Of a stretch of DNA of 64,000 nucleotides, positions 23,584 to 33,929 are shown in pieces. The DNA is from Arachis hypogaea. Its lineage: Eukaryota; Streptophyta; Magnoliopsida; Fabales; Fabaceae. The notes beneath the pieces were generated by a model. The model was given only the letters and a program-made list of their open reading frames with translations, had not been told where the DNA came from and ran no database searches. The stretch covers positions 70,908,841 through 70,972,840 of the forward strand of contig NC_092048.1 of NCBI RefSeq assembly GCF_003086295.3, given 5' to 3'. The first letter of the stretch is position 1. Every line of letters starts with the position of its first letter. A program made the translations under genes and the position numbers.

Positions 23584-24370
23584 GAGTAAGAGTTGATGTG
23601 TGAAAATGTTGAGGGGTTGTGGATAAGTGGCGGAATTTGGTTAGGTTTGGATATGATGTAGCTTGAAGAATTGTACTTCGAGATTGAGAAGTTTGAAGAA
23701 GTGGTTGCTGGAATGTAAAGGGAAGTACGGACTTGGAATCACTTATATAGGAAAATGATGAGTAAACGAAAGGTGTGGATTGATGGGGTGGTTGTGTGAT
23801 GGACGGATGGGGTTTTGCATGGGATGAGCACAAGGATCATCAACTTTTTGATGGGGTTGGTTCAGTTTCCAAGCTTGTTCTCCTTCCAATGTTAACAATT
23901 TCCAATGCAATCCCCCTGGAGACACGTGTATAATCTTCTCTTTTTGTGGTGGCCGAACCCTTCAATTGCCCCATCAATTTTCCTTCAAAATAAAAGAAAT
24001 GTGATTAAAAGAAAACTTATGGAAAGTGGCGGCTAAATTTAAAAGACAAGAAAGAGTAACTACTTTTTTAAAATTGTTGTTGTCAACTAATAAGTGCTAT
24101 TCACAAATGCAAACTAACTGACTAATTAAATTTCCATGTATGCAACCTTGGTGACACCAAACTTAGTTTGTGGCAATGTGGTGTAAGATGATTTGTTCAA
24201 GGTGCTAAGAGTGACATGCTATGAGCTGCATTCATGTGCTCTTAGTGTGCCTTGAACACCAAACTTGTTCTTCACTATATGTTGCATAAAAGGATTTATT
24301 CAAGGATATGTCAAAGTTGATTTGCGATCCATGAACCTTGCTTTATTAACTACTTTAAAAGCATGTAAAA
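23584..24370 (-). other. Non-coding region between hairpin module and ORF2 of element E
   Basis: I see no gene. It acts as the leader of ORF2. The motif GTTTGGTGTTC/CTAAGTTTGGTGTC occurs at 24153-24166 and 24254-24267 on the minus strand. Confidence 0.6.
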
Positions 24371-24418
24371 CATGGGTTGCCTCCTATGAAGCGCTTCTTT
24401 AGCGTCACTAGCTTGACG
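24371..24418 (-). other. Post-coding hairpin module of element E
   Basis: On the minus strand, CGTCAAGCTAGTGACG (24403-24418) is followed by AAAGAAGCGCTT, then CATAGGAGGCAACCCATG (24371-24388; stem CATAGG/CCCATG with one mismatch, loop AGGCAA). It begins 12 bases after the stop of the polyprotein tail. Compared with F, both arms changed together (GTT/AAC to CAT/ATG), which supports pairing. Confidence 0.8.
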
Positions 24419-24429
24419 TTTTTCCTTTG

Positions 24430-24841
24430 TCAGGGTGGTTGGTAATGCTTCAAATCTTCCCCCCTTGCAGTAAACCTGTCTCCATTGGCTTCATCAATGA
24501 TCTCTACATGTTCTAGGGAGAGAACTTTGTTGATGGTGAAAACCTTAGGTAACTGAGATGGAATGGTGGGGAGATGAGGTGGGATATCTAGGAAGTAAGC
24601 TGAGATCACTTTATCCCCTGGAGAGAAATCTTCTGTAGGGATCTTTTTGTTCCTCCATCTCCTTGGTATCTTCTTCTTTGTTTCTCTTGCTGTTATCCTG
24701 CTCTTTGTGGTCTCTTTTCCTAGGGGATTTTGTTGCTGGTCCCATATGATTCTGGTGGTTTTGGTCCACTTGAGTTTCCTTTAGCTGTGACAGCTGCTGA
24801 TTATTTTGTTCATCACCCAAAGGAATTTCTGAGTGTACAGC
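24430..24841 (-). pseudogene. C-terminal polyprotein tail fused after protease (element E)
   Basis: It is the counterpart of the tail in element F. The block PRRWRNKKIPTEDFSPGDKV is followed by LPTIPSQLPKVFTINKVLSL and then FTARGEDLKHYQPP and a TGA stop at 24430. This is integrase-terminal sequence attached almost directly to protease through a Lys/Glu-rich linker. Frameshifts break the linker; a 69-codon frame at 24611-24820 is partly out of register. Because E has intact LTRs and target duplications and shares this junction with F, the loss of the enzyme core probably predates both insertions. Confidence 0.7.
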
Positions 24842-25565
24842 TTATGCCTCAATGCTTGTTTCTCCCACCATTGCTCTGTCATGCTCTGTCCTTAGTTCTT
24901 TGCCTTCCTGACTTGCTTCTTGTGAGGGTTTGAATACATTGAAGGTGAGTTGTTCATCATGTACCCTCAGTATTAGCTCTCCTCGCTCCACATCTATGAG
25001 CGCTCTGGCTGTAGCTAAGAATGGTCTTCCCAATATGATTGGGTGAAGATGACTTTCTTCCATTTCCAGTATGACAAAGTCTGTGGGAAGGAAGTAGTTC
25101 CCAACCTTCACCAGCACATTTTCAACCACTCATATTGCTTGTTTTGAGTTTTATCCGCCAGCCTGATGACTACGTCTGTGGGCATCAACTCATTGATTTG
25201 CAGCCTCTTCATAAGGGATAAAGGCATTAAGTTGATGCTGGCTCCTAGATCACAGAGTCCTTTATTAAACATTATTTCTCCTATGGCACAAGGGATGTGA
25301 AAACTCCCTGGGTCCTTCCTTTTTGTGGGCAACTCTGATTGAATGAGAGCACTGCACTCCTTATTCATCACTATGGTTTGTCCTCCCTTGAGTGAGCTTT
25401 TTCTGGTCAGCAACTCCTTCATGTACTTAATGTATGAGGGCATTTGTTGGAGGGCCTTAATGAATGGTATGTTTATATGGAGAGATGCAAATATGTCAAG
25501 AAACCTTGAGTATATTCTCTTCTCTACACTACCATTGAGTAATTGGGGAAAGGGTGTATAGAGTC
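24842..25565 (-). pseudogene. Retropepsin-like protease domain (element E)
   Basis: This is the protease of the gag polyprotein. The lead-in LHINIPFIKALQQMPSYIKY (near 25430-25490) is followed by VMNKECSALIQSELP and the catalytic motif CDLGASINLMPLSLMKRL, which keeps D-L-G. A frameshift near 25110-25130 moves the rest to the frame 24842-25129, which contains FLPTDFVILEMEE and HPIILGRPFLATARALIDVE. Apart from that shift, the motifs are well kept compared with F, consistent with E being younger. The product would act in virus-like particles in the cytoplasm. Confidence 0.8.
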
Positions 25566-27248
25566 TCAGCAGCTCCTTCTGTGTATTGTGGTTTCTTGAT
25601 GATTCTCTTCCTGCTTTCCTGCTGATGTATCTTCAGGTTGTTCTAATGGTTTGTTCGGCTCTTCTTCAGTCTCCTTATCACTTATAGTAACCATCTTACA
25701 ATCTTCCCATCTGACTTTCTTTGCTTCACCTCTCAAATTTTTCTCTGTGTCACTTGGGAAGCTATCAGTAGGTTTGGGAATCTTCTCAGGTAGGTATCCC
25801 ACTTGAATTTCCAGCCTCTTGATGGTGTCTCCCTGATTCTTGATATTGGCTCGCACCTCCTCTTTGAACACCTTGTTATCTTGAATCTCCTTGCATATGC
25901 CTTCAAGTAAAGTCTCAATCCTTGATAGTCTTTCTTCCGATGATGGAGAGTTGAGATTGGAAGGATGAGAAGGGCCATTTTGACTTTGGTATGGATGTTG
26001 ATAAGTGTTGTTGGGTGGGTGTTGGTATGACCTCTGTGTAGAGTGTTGGTGAGTTGCATTGTTGTTGGGGTTGTGGCGTCTCTGATCTTGGCCTTGGTCT
26101 TGTTGATTTCTCCACCCAAAGATTGGTGGTTTCTCCAACCAGGATTATATGTTTTGGAGTATGGGTCATGGTTCTGCCTAGGTGAACTCCCAATGTAGTT
26201 AGCTTGTTCCTGATCACCCTCTGCTTCTTCATTCACTCCTTCTTGGGTTGCTGCTGAAGTGGTGATTGCTGCTACTTGATTCCTCTCCATCTTCTTGGTG
26301 AGGTCAGCTAATTGCTTGGTAATCATCTTGTTTTGAACTAGCAGTGCATCCACATTGTTCAGCTCCATCACTCCTCTAGTATTGCCTCTTTCAGAAGCAT
26401 AGAAGTAGTCATTCTCTACTACAGTCTCAACGACATCTATGGCTTCTTCAATGGTCTTCTTCTTGTTCAGAGATCCCCGGATGAGTGGTCTATTGCCTTC
26501 TTTGATTCATACGAAAGGCCTTCATAGAAAATGTGCAACTGCACCCATTCATTGAACATATCTGGTGGGCATCTTCTTGTCAAGTCTTTAAACATCTCCC
26601 ATGCTTCATATAGAGTCTCACCATCCTGCTGCCTAAATGTTTGTACCTCAGCTCTCAACCTGTTGATCCGTTGAGGATGATAGAATCTTGCCAAGAACTT
26701 GTTCACCACATTATCCCAGGTTGCTAAACTCTCCTTTGGAAAGGATTCCAGCCATTTAGATGCTTTGTCCTTGAGTGAGAAGGGAAACAGAAGTAGTCCA
26801 TAGGTGTCAGGATGAATACCATTAGACTTCACAGTATCGTATATCCTCAGGAAGGTGGTTAGATATTGATTGGGTCTTCTTGGACACTTCCTCCGAATGA
26901 ACAATTGTTCTGAACAAGGGTGATGAGCTGTGGCTTTAGTTCAAAGTTGTTGGCATGTATGGTTGGCCTTTGGATGCTACTTCCACAATTTCCTGGGTTT
27001 GGGTTGATGTAAAAACCTAGAACTCTTCTCTCTTGTCTAGCCTGATGCGCTGGACCTTCTCTGCCATGGTTGTGAGCCTCTTCTTCATGATGGTTCTCTA
27101 TATTCTCCTCCATGTCTGGTTCAAAGTACTCTTCATCTTCCTCAGCACCAACTACTCTCTTTCCTCTTGCTTCCCTCCTTAATCTAAGGAAGGTCCTCTC
27201 AGGTTCAGAATCAAAGAAAGTTGAAGCCCCGCTTCTTCTACCTGTCAT
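25566..27248 (-). pseudogene. Gag of element E (frameshifted)
   Basis: Capsid-like Gag that would form particles and bind element RNA. I take the start at 27248, MTGRRSGASTFFDSEPERTF, about 260 bases after the primer-binding site; upstream in-frame codons look like leader. The N-terminal part has YINPNPGNCGSSIQRPTIHA. After a frameshift near 26880, the gag domain follows (LLFPFSLKDKASKWLESFPK, ATWDNVVNKFLARFYHPQRI, FRQQDGETLYEAWEMFKDLT). Further frameshifts lead to ALLVQNKMITKQLADLTKKM, a Gln/Asn/His-rich stretch, and the C-terminal piece ending near 25566 with a probable coiled coil (RLSRIETLLEGICKEIQ). No zinc knuckle is visible. At least three frameshifts make this copy inactive. Confidence 0.8.
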
Positions 27249-27508
27249 ACAACCAAGAAAGCAAAAGCAAGAGAGATAGATGCAGACAGTAATTTCTACA
27301 GAAATGCTATTAGTGTGAGTGATGCAATATATCAAACAGTTGGTGGGTTAGTGACTGAATTGTAAACAACTAAAGAAAATGGGTAGGGGAAAGGGAAGAA
27401 AATAGCTAAACAGAAAGTAAATTACTCAAATGAACTTAAATCAAACAAAATAAAAACAAATGTTCAATCTAGTTATCCACCAATTTAATCATTGTTGATA
27501 CAAAATCA

Positions 27509-27527
27509 ATCCCCGGCAACGGCGCCA
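27509..27527 (-). other. Primer-binding site of element E (tRNA-Asp)
   Basis: The minus strand reads TGGCGCCGTTGCCGGGGAT, 19 bases complementary to the 3' end of plant tRNA-Asp including CCA. It starts six bases after the 5' LTR end. It is intact here and decayed at 47661 and 33909. 27249-27508 is otherwise plain leader. Confidence 0.9.
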
Positions 27528-27533
27528 TAAACT

Positions 27534-29786
27534 TGATGCACGAAAACTTGTCTCTCAACTAATTTCCTTCGGCAAGTATACCGAAATATCGTCAAGTAAA
27601 AACTCACAGTAGAGTGAGGTCGAATCCCATTGGGATTGATTGGTCAAGCAACTTTAATTAGAAGAATGTTCTAGTTGAGCTAAGCAGAAAGTGAGTTGAG
27701 AATTGTAGGAAATTAAATGACGGGAAAGTAAATAGCAGAAAATAAATGATGGGAAGTAATTGAGAATCTTAAATGGGAAGGGAAGTTTAGCATGAAAGTA
27801 AATGGCAATAAGTAAAGAGAATGGGTAAGATCAGAAATGGGGAATTCATTGGGCTTAGGAGATGTTGCATTCTCCGGATCAAGTCATTTTCATCTCTTCC
27901 TCAATCAATGCATTCATTGATCTCCTGGCAATCTTAAGTGATTGAATTCCAATTCCTTGGTCTAATTGCTCATGAGAAGAGATGAAGTGTGGTCACTGAT
28001 TATACCACATGTATTTCCAATCAAATTATTGGGAGAATTATATGTCACCATATCCGCCCAAACCCCAATTTGGTCCAACATGAGAAAACATTTCTAGCAT
28101 GATCTATTCATCCCTTTTCCAAGGTTCAGAAGAGATCCAAGTATGAATAGCTTCTTTTCCAAGATAACTACTCAATTGGATGAAGATTGAAAACTTTCTA
28201 GTAAAATTAAGAGAAAGAAAGAAGAAGGATTATGAAAACTATTATTGATCCATCAAATTACAACAGAGCTCCCTAACCCAATGAAAGGGGTTTAGTTATT
28301 CATAGCTTTGGGAATGGAAAGCAAAGATGGAGAGTACATTCTAAAGTTAAGCTAGAAGTGCAGAGAAAGTAAAATACAGAGAGTAATTCTAATAATGCCA
28401 AAAGCTCTCTTTTCTAGTTCAAAGCTCTCCGTATTTATACTACTCTTCCGATCTTCTAGTTGGCTCTTCAAGTCTTGGATATGGGCCTTTGGATCTTGAG
28501 TTGAAGTAGTTATCTTCTTCAGTGGGCTCAGCTTTACTTGCAGAGAAACTGTGAAGTAGGCAGGGACTTTAGCTTAGGGCGTTAGTAGTGTTAACGTTAG
28601 GTGAAAATGTGGGGTTGAGAACGTTAGTGACAATCACCTTTTTCACTAACGTTCCTAACCCAAAGTGGTCCACATTAACTTCAACGTTAGTGGCACTAAC
28701 ATGACCACTAACGTTGACCCTTGGCCCTTCGCAAACGTTACTGGGTTTACCTTTTTCAATAACGTTGAGAGTACCCTTTTCTCCCTACGTTAGAGTTCAC
28801 GTTAGAATAGTTAACGTGGCCTTTAATGTAGGCTTGCCAAATCTTCGAGAGCGTTAGTACACTTACTTTGTCACTTACGCTTCAGAACGCCCCTACTTCC
28901 ACGTTAGAGTTCACGTTAACTAAGTTAACGTGACTTCTAACGTGGTATTGATAGCCATCTCTAACGTTTGTGACAAAGGTGAGTGTCACTAACGTTGGCT
29001 CATCATCCCTCTTCTCCACGTTAGCTTCCACGTTAATGTAATTAATGTGGCAACTAACGTGGCTCATAGTGCTCAATCCAACGTTAGTGACAAAGGTGAG
29101 TGTCACTAACGTTGGTGATTCTTGCTCCCTCCACGTTAGAGTCCACGTTAACTAGGTTAACGTGGCTTTTAACGTAGCCAATATCGGCTTAGTCCAACGT
29201 TTAGTGACAAAGTTGAGTGTCACTAACATTGGCATCATCTTCTCTTCCACGTTAGAGCTCACGTTAACTAAGTTAACGTGGCTCTTAACGTGGCCAATGC
29301 CCCTTTTGGAACGTTAGTGGCACTTACTTTTACCACTAACGTTGGAGTTCTACTTCTCTTCCACGTTAGCTTCCACGTTAACATAGTTAACGTGGCAACT
29401 AACGTGGGCTATGATGGCTCACGAAGGCGTTATTGGCAATCACTTTTCTCATTAACGTTGCAGGCTAGCCTTCATTCCACGTTAGTGGTCATGATATCTA
29501 GACTAACGTGGCTGCTAACGTGGTTCTTCCTTACTTCCTTTATCCTGAAATCAAGCAATAAAGTGCATCAAAGCTCTGATCCAAGTTATGAGACATGCAT
29601 CATTCAATTTGTCCATTAATTCATGCATAATTCTCATGAAATCATGTAAAATTCACAATGTTTGCTTGAATGAAGATGTAAGTGATTATTTACTCAAAAC
29701 TTGCTTATTTCCTAAGAAAATGCATGAAACTACCTTAAAACCATAAAGAAAAGGTTAGTGAAACTGGCTAAAATGCCCTGGCATCA
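27534..29786 (-). mobile_element. 5' LTR of element E
   Basis: On the minus strand it starts TGATGCCAGGGCATTTTAGC and ends TTCGTGCATCA. It is 2253 bp and collinear with the 3' LTR. It lacks ~42 bp present at 19080-19125, the loss falling between two CCAATTCCTTGG direct repeats. TATA is at 28434-28439. Confidence 0.9.
28570..29525. repeat. Palindromic AACGTTAGTG array in the E 5' LTR
   Basis: The same array as in the 3' LTR, unit for unit, with scattered point changes and short indels, so it was already in place when E inserted. Confidence 0.9.
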
Positions 29787-29791
29787 CTACC

Positions 29792-29879
29792 TAAATGAAT
29801 CATGCAATTCTAATTACTATCCACTTATATACACATAGAGCTTAGATGTGTCAAAATAAGTCAAATTTTTTAAGAATAA
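29792..29879 (-). mobile_element. X-family internal fragment next to the assembly gap
   Basis: It resumes the sequence interrupted at 18652 after the right CTACC copy. It is short and AT-rich, with no gene seen. It runs into N bases at 29880. Confidence 0.5.
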
Positions 29880-30879
29880 NNNNNNNNNNNNNNNNNNNNN
29901 NNNNNNNNNNNNNNNNNNNNNNNNNNNNNNNNNNNNNNNNNNNNNNNNNNNNNNNNNNNNNNNNNNNNNNNNNNNNNNNNNNNNNNNNNNNNNNNNNNNN
30001 NNNNNNNNNNNNNNNNNNNNNNNNNNNNNNNNNNNNNNNNNNNNNNNNNNNNNNNNNNNNNNNNNNNNNNNNNNNNNNNNNNNNNNNNNNNNNNNNNNNN
30101 NNNNNNNNNNNNNNNNNNNNNNNNNNNNNNNNNNNNNNNNNNNNNNNNNNNNNNNNNNNNNNNNNNNNNNNNNNNNNNNNNNNNNNNNNNNNNNNNNNNN
30201 NNNNNNNNNNNNNNNNNNNNNNNNNNNNNNNNNNNNNNNNNNNNNNNNNNNNNNNNNNNNNNNNNNNNNNNNNNNNNNNNNNNNNNNNNNNNNNNNNNNN
30301 NNNNNNNNNNNNNNNNNNNNNNNNNNNNNNNNNNNNNNNNNNNNNNNNNNNNNNNNNNNNNNNNNNNNNNNNNNNNNNNNNNNNNNNNNNNNNNNNNNNN
30401 NNNNNNNNNNNNNNNNNNNNNNNNNNNNNNNNNNNNNNNNNNNNNNNNNNNNNNNNNNNNNNNNNNNNNNNNNNNNNNNNNNNNNNNNNNNNNNNNNNNN
30501 NNNNNNNNNNNNNNNNNNNNNNNNNNNNNNNNNNNNNNNNNNNNNNNNNNNNNNNNNNNNNNNNNNNNNNNNNNNNNNNNNNNNNNNNNNNNNNNNNNNN
30601 NNNNNNNNNNNNNNNNNNNNNNNNNNNNNNNNNNNNNNNNNNNNNNNNNNNNNNNNNNNNNNNNNNNNNNNNNNNNNNNNNNNNNNNNNNNNNNNNNNNN
30701 NNNNNNNNNNNNNNNNNNNNNNNNNNNNNNNNNNNNNNNNNNNNNNNNNNNNNNNNNNNNNNNNNNNNNNNNNNNNNNNNNNNNNNNNNNNNNNNNNNNN
30801 NNNNNNNNNNNNNNNNNNNNNNNNNNNNNNNNNNNNNNNNNNNNNNNNNNNNNNNNNNNNNNNNNNNNNNNNNNNNNNN
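29880..30879. other. Assembly gap, exactly 1000 N
   Basis: A round-number run of N usually marks a scaffold join of unknown size. The two long 'frames' crossing it are not real. Adjacency of sequence on either side is unproven. Confidence 0.98.
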
Positions 30880-31586
30880 TAATGTCAATGCAAAATTAAT
30901 ACAAATATCATAAAAGATTAGCATTGACTTAAATAATATTACCAACAGTGTAAAACAAGTCATGAGCACCAAAAATAAATTCAAGAAAAGATGCAATAGT
31001 TGAATAAGGAAAATTGTAACACCAATGGAAAAAAATAATAAATTTAAAATAAAAATATGCACAATTAAAATGCAATGAATGAAAGTATGTAATTAGTAAA
31101 GAGAATGAAAGTAAAGAAGGAAGAAGAAAAGAAGAAAGAAATAAGAATGGAAAAGAAAAATTAGGATTTGGGGAAGAAAAGATATGATATTTGGCGCTGA
31201 TCTGGATAAGTTGTGCGGCGCAGGCAACGCAGACGCGTGGGTGATGCGGTCGCGTGGTGCGCGATAAGGTCAGGTGACACGGACGCATGGGTCACGCGAT
31301 TGGGTGGCCTGATTTGTGCGATTGGCACGAGTGCAGCCTCGCGTTCGCACAACTCTCTGTTCGAAACTCTTTTCGCCAAATTTTGGGTACTCGCGTTAGC
31401 GATCGCGCTTTTTTATTTATTATCGACATCCGCAAAAACTGCAGAATCGCACATGCGCATAATTATGACCCTAATCTTATGCAAAAGAACTCCCGAGGAA
31501 TTCAATGACAATGAAAAATAAATAAATATAATCTTGAAAACAAATAAAACTAAATAAAAATGAAAAAAAAAGAACGATCATACCAT
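30880..31586 (-). other. X-family 3' non-coding region with ACGCGT patch
   Basis: No convincing gene. 30880-31195 is AT-rich. 31215-31345 holds CG-rich units (gcagacgcgtgggtgatgcg, cacggacgcatgggtcacgcg), and the rest is A-rich. The arrangement mirrors 61038-61640 of the plus-strand X element: hairpin, A-rich spacer, ACGCGT patch, then an AT-rich tail. Confidence 0.55.
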
Positions 31587-31604
31587 GGTGGGTTGTCTCC
31601 CACC
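31587..31604 (-). other. Hairpin of the X element (minus strand)
   Basis: GGTGGGAGACAACCCACC has a six-pair stem GGTGGG/CCCACC and loop AGACAA, preceded by AAAAGTGCTA. It lies about 60 bases after the end of the KVWDPG reading frame. Confidence 0.75.
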
Positions 31605-31653
31605 TAGCACTTTTAGTTAAAGTCCTTAAGTTGGACATTTGATGAGCTTCCTG

Positions 31654-32090
31654 TTATGGTGGCTTATGCTTGTATTCATCCAAAAATCTCCACCAGTGTT
31701 TGAAATTCCAACAGCCTCCAGGGTCCCAAATTAGGCACGTAAAGCCTTTGAGCAGTTTTAAACAGGTTCTCAGGCTTCCAGTGTGCTGAATGTTAGAACA
31801 GACTCCAGGATCCCAAACTTTGCTTTTACACTCATCTTTGTGTTGATCATCATGATTCCATCTGGGTAGCAAGCAATCTGAATTCTCATAAAGCGGCCAA
31901 ACAACTTCCTAGACCCATTCAGTTGGGCTCTACACCAACCTTTGCGTTTAAACTTAAAGCTTCCAACCATAATGAACCTTGCAGGACAATTCTTACCACT
32001 GGCTATCTTCTCTTACTCTTAATACCACAAAGAGCTCTAAGTTGACCATCCGTCTCTAGTAGCCCATATTCAAGTGGGAAAGTAAAGGTT
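31654..32090 (-). pseudogene. Unknown X-element protein, C-terminal KVWDPG domain
   Basis: I do not recognise this domain. Recognisable pieces in shifting frames are EYGLLETDGQLRALCGIKSK (near 32060-31990), then a tract containing W, GSRK and PDG, and then CKSKVWDPG (inside 31654-31872). The same pieces occur in the same order in the plus-strand copy at 60530-60830 (EYGLIEMDGQLRALYGINSK ... PPGWKNHDN ... GCENKVWDPG). Two independent elements on opposite strands keep the text, so it was once a real protein. It follows the acidic gag-like frame and precedes the hairpin, the place pol would end in other elements. It has several stops and shifts. Confidence 0.5.
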
Positions 32091-32101
32091 AAGGATAAGA
32101 T

Positions 32102-33404
32102 TTACCTCTTGAACGTTGTGTTGGACGGTAATGGCCTTGGGAGAGGTGTTGTTAATGAACTTGCAAGCTCCACTCCCTTGTGCTCTTCTCTGACAACTTC
32201 CACCTCCTTGTAAGCTTCTTCAATTTCAACCTCTTCCTCTTGGTAGCTTTCTTCCAATTCAATCTCTTCTTCATTTCTCACCAAGGGCATGGGAGGTTGT
32301 GCCTCTTTTTCTTGAATCTCCATTTCTTAATCAACCTCTTCCAAGTCTTCAACCAGGGTATGCCTTGGAGGTTGTACACCCTCCTCAACATCAAATGCAA
32401 CCGTCTTGGAAGGAAGCTCTATGTCTTGACTTTCCCATGGAGGTTCAACATCTCCCAAGTCTTCAACCACTTCTTCTTCTTCAATAATTCCGGCTTCCTT
32501 CACTTGTTCCAGTACAAATTCATGCTCCTTACTGTCCACCGGAGTTTCTAATGTCTCCTTCATGCTACGTTCTTCATTAGATTGTCCACATGAAGCCATG
32601 GGGTTTCCTTGAGTGTCCGAACATCGGGAAGCTAATTGATGTATCGCTTGCTCCAATTGATGAAGGGTTGCATGAAATTGATCCACTGTTTTCTTGAGAC
32701 GATCCATTGATTCTTGTTCCGCTTGGGTATCATAAGTAGGACCATAAGGCTCTTGGATTGATGGATATGGACATGATGTATATGAAGGTGGTGGCTCCTT
32801 CACCTTTAGGGCCTCCTCTAGCTCCTTATGGAGTATGGATTCGCAAAGATGATCCCTTCTCTCTTGTTCCATGTCAATAGCATCATTGGGATCATGTTGC
32901 TCTTGGATTGATGGATGTGGGTGCTCTTCCATAGATGGTGGTGATGGGATGGAGTGATCATTCTGTGGTTGAAAAGGAAGTGCACTAGAGCTTGAGGGTT
33001 GATTGTTGAAGGTATTTTGTGGTCCGATTTGGGTGACGAGAGCTTGTATAGTAGAGTTTAGATCGGTAAGTTCTTTTTCCATGGAGGTTTGGGGTGGATA
33101 GGAGGGTTCATTTGGCTTATAAGGTGGTTGTATGGTGGATACGGGTTAGGGTCATATGGTGGTGAATGGTGGAGTTGGCTTGTGAGTGTGGTGGTCCAAA
33201 GTCATGTTGAGGAAAGGGGTCATAGGCATATGGTGGTGGTTGTTGATAGTCCATTGGAGGTGGTTGTTGCCATGAGGGTTGATCAAATCTTTGTGGCTCC
33301 CCCCATATTTGATTGTTCCAACCTTGATGCCTGTTCTCCTTGTAATTTCCTCTTCCTGCAACATAATTGTAACCAGACTCATAGCCAAAGGGGTGAGGGT
33401 TCAT
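32102..33404 (-). pseudogene. Gag-like protein of the X element (minus strand)
   Basis: Probably the structural protein of a non-autonomous element, inferred from its place after the primer-binding site and leader. The N-terminal piece (33117-33404) starts MNPHPFGYESGYNYVAGRGN and is rich in Pro, Gln, Tyr and His. After a frameshift the main frame (32327-33082, 251 codons) starts MEKELTDLNSTIQALVTQIG; a helical segment near residues 125-150 (MDRLKKTVDQFHATLHQLEQ) could form a coiled coil. Past a stop, a strongly acidic tail follows (32102-32323, EEIELEESYQEEEVEIEEAY). I see no retrotransposon gag domain, zinc knuckle, protease or RT. What else it could be is open. Confidence 0.55.
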
Positions 33405-33650
33405 AGTAGCAAATAAAAATAAAATAAAAATAAATTTTAAATTAAAAGGTTATTGACATTTAAATTTTTGAATTTGAAAATTAAATTTTAATTTTTAAAT
33501 TTGAATTTTGAAAATTAAAATTTGAAATTTTGAAATTTGAATTAAATTTTCTTTTTAATTTGAATTTTGAAAATTGAAATTTGAAATTTGAAATTTGAGT
33601 TTTAAATTTTTGAATTTTTGAATTTAATGAGGAAAGAGAAAAACAATAAA
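33405..33650. repeat. AAATTT-type quasi-palindromic low-complexity tract
   Basis: A/T-only words such as AAATTTGAAATTT and TTTGAATTTTGAAAATT repeat in both orientations for ~240 bp between the leader and the gag-like start. This could fold on itself or reflect slippage. No gene is present. The rest of the leader, 33651-33908, carries one GACACCAAACTTAAAT motif and nothing else I recognise. Confidence 0.7.
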
Positions 33651-33908
33651 ATGACACCAAACTTAAATTTTATATCAAAACGAAGAAAACAACTAAGAAC
33701 AACTTGAAGGTCAAGACGAACACGAAAAACAACTTGAAGATCAAGATGAACACTAAGAATAAATTTTTTTGAAAAAATTTTAATAACTAAATAAAACCAA
33801 TAACCTCTTAATTTATGAAAAAGCAAAAATAAAAACAAAAAAATAAAAACAAATAACAAGCAAAAGCAAATATTTACAATAACCAATAATAAGGCACACG
33901 TTTGCAAT

Positions 33909-33926
33909 TCCCCGGCAACAGTGCCA
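33909..33926 (-). other. Primer-binding site of the X element
   Basis: The minus strand reads TGGCACTGTTGCCGGGGA, two changes from the perfect tRNA-Asp site at 27509-27527. It lies three bases inside the LTR end I chose (33930). Confidence 0.75.
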
Positions 33927-33929
33927 TTT

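Larger units (their letters stand above)
18653..29786 (-). mobile_element. Element E: complete non-autonomous Athila-type retrotransposon (TSD CTACC)
   Basis: It has a 5' LTR at 27534-29786, primer-binding site at 27509-27527, gag, protease with fused C-terminal tail, hairpin module, ORF2 (22367-23583) and 3' LTR at 18653-20951, all on the minus strand. It is flanked by perfect CTACC copies (18648-18652, 29787-29791). Total length is 11,134 bp. RT, RNase H and the integrase core are absent, so movement would need enzymes from a relative. It is nested in X-family internal DNA. The LTRs are alike over most of their length, with scattered differences and a few indels. Confidence 0.92.

Noticed and set aside
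27509..27527. Possible tRNA gene
   Set aside because: Only the 3' acceptor complement is present, right next to an LTR. It is a primer-binding site, not a tRNA gene.
29846..31062. Frames of 355 and 403 codons on opposite strands
   Set aside because: Almost all of their length is the 1000-N gap.
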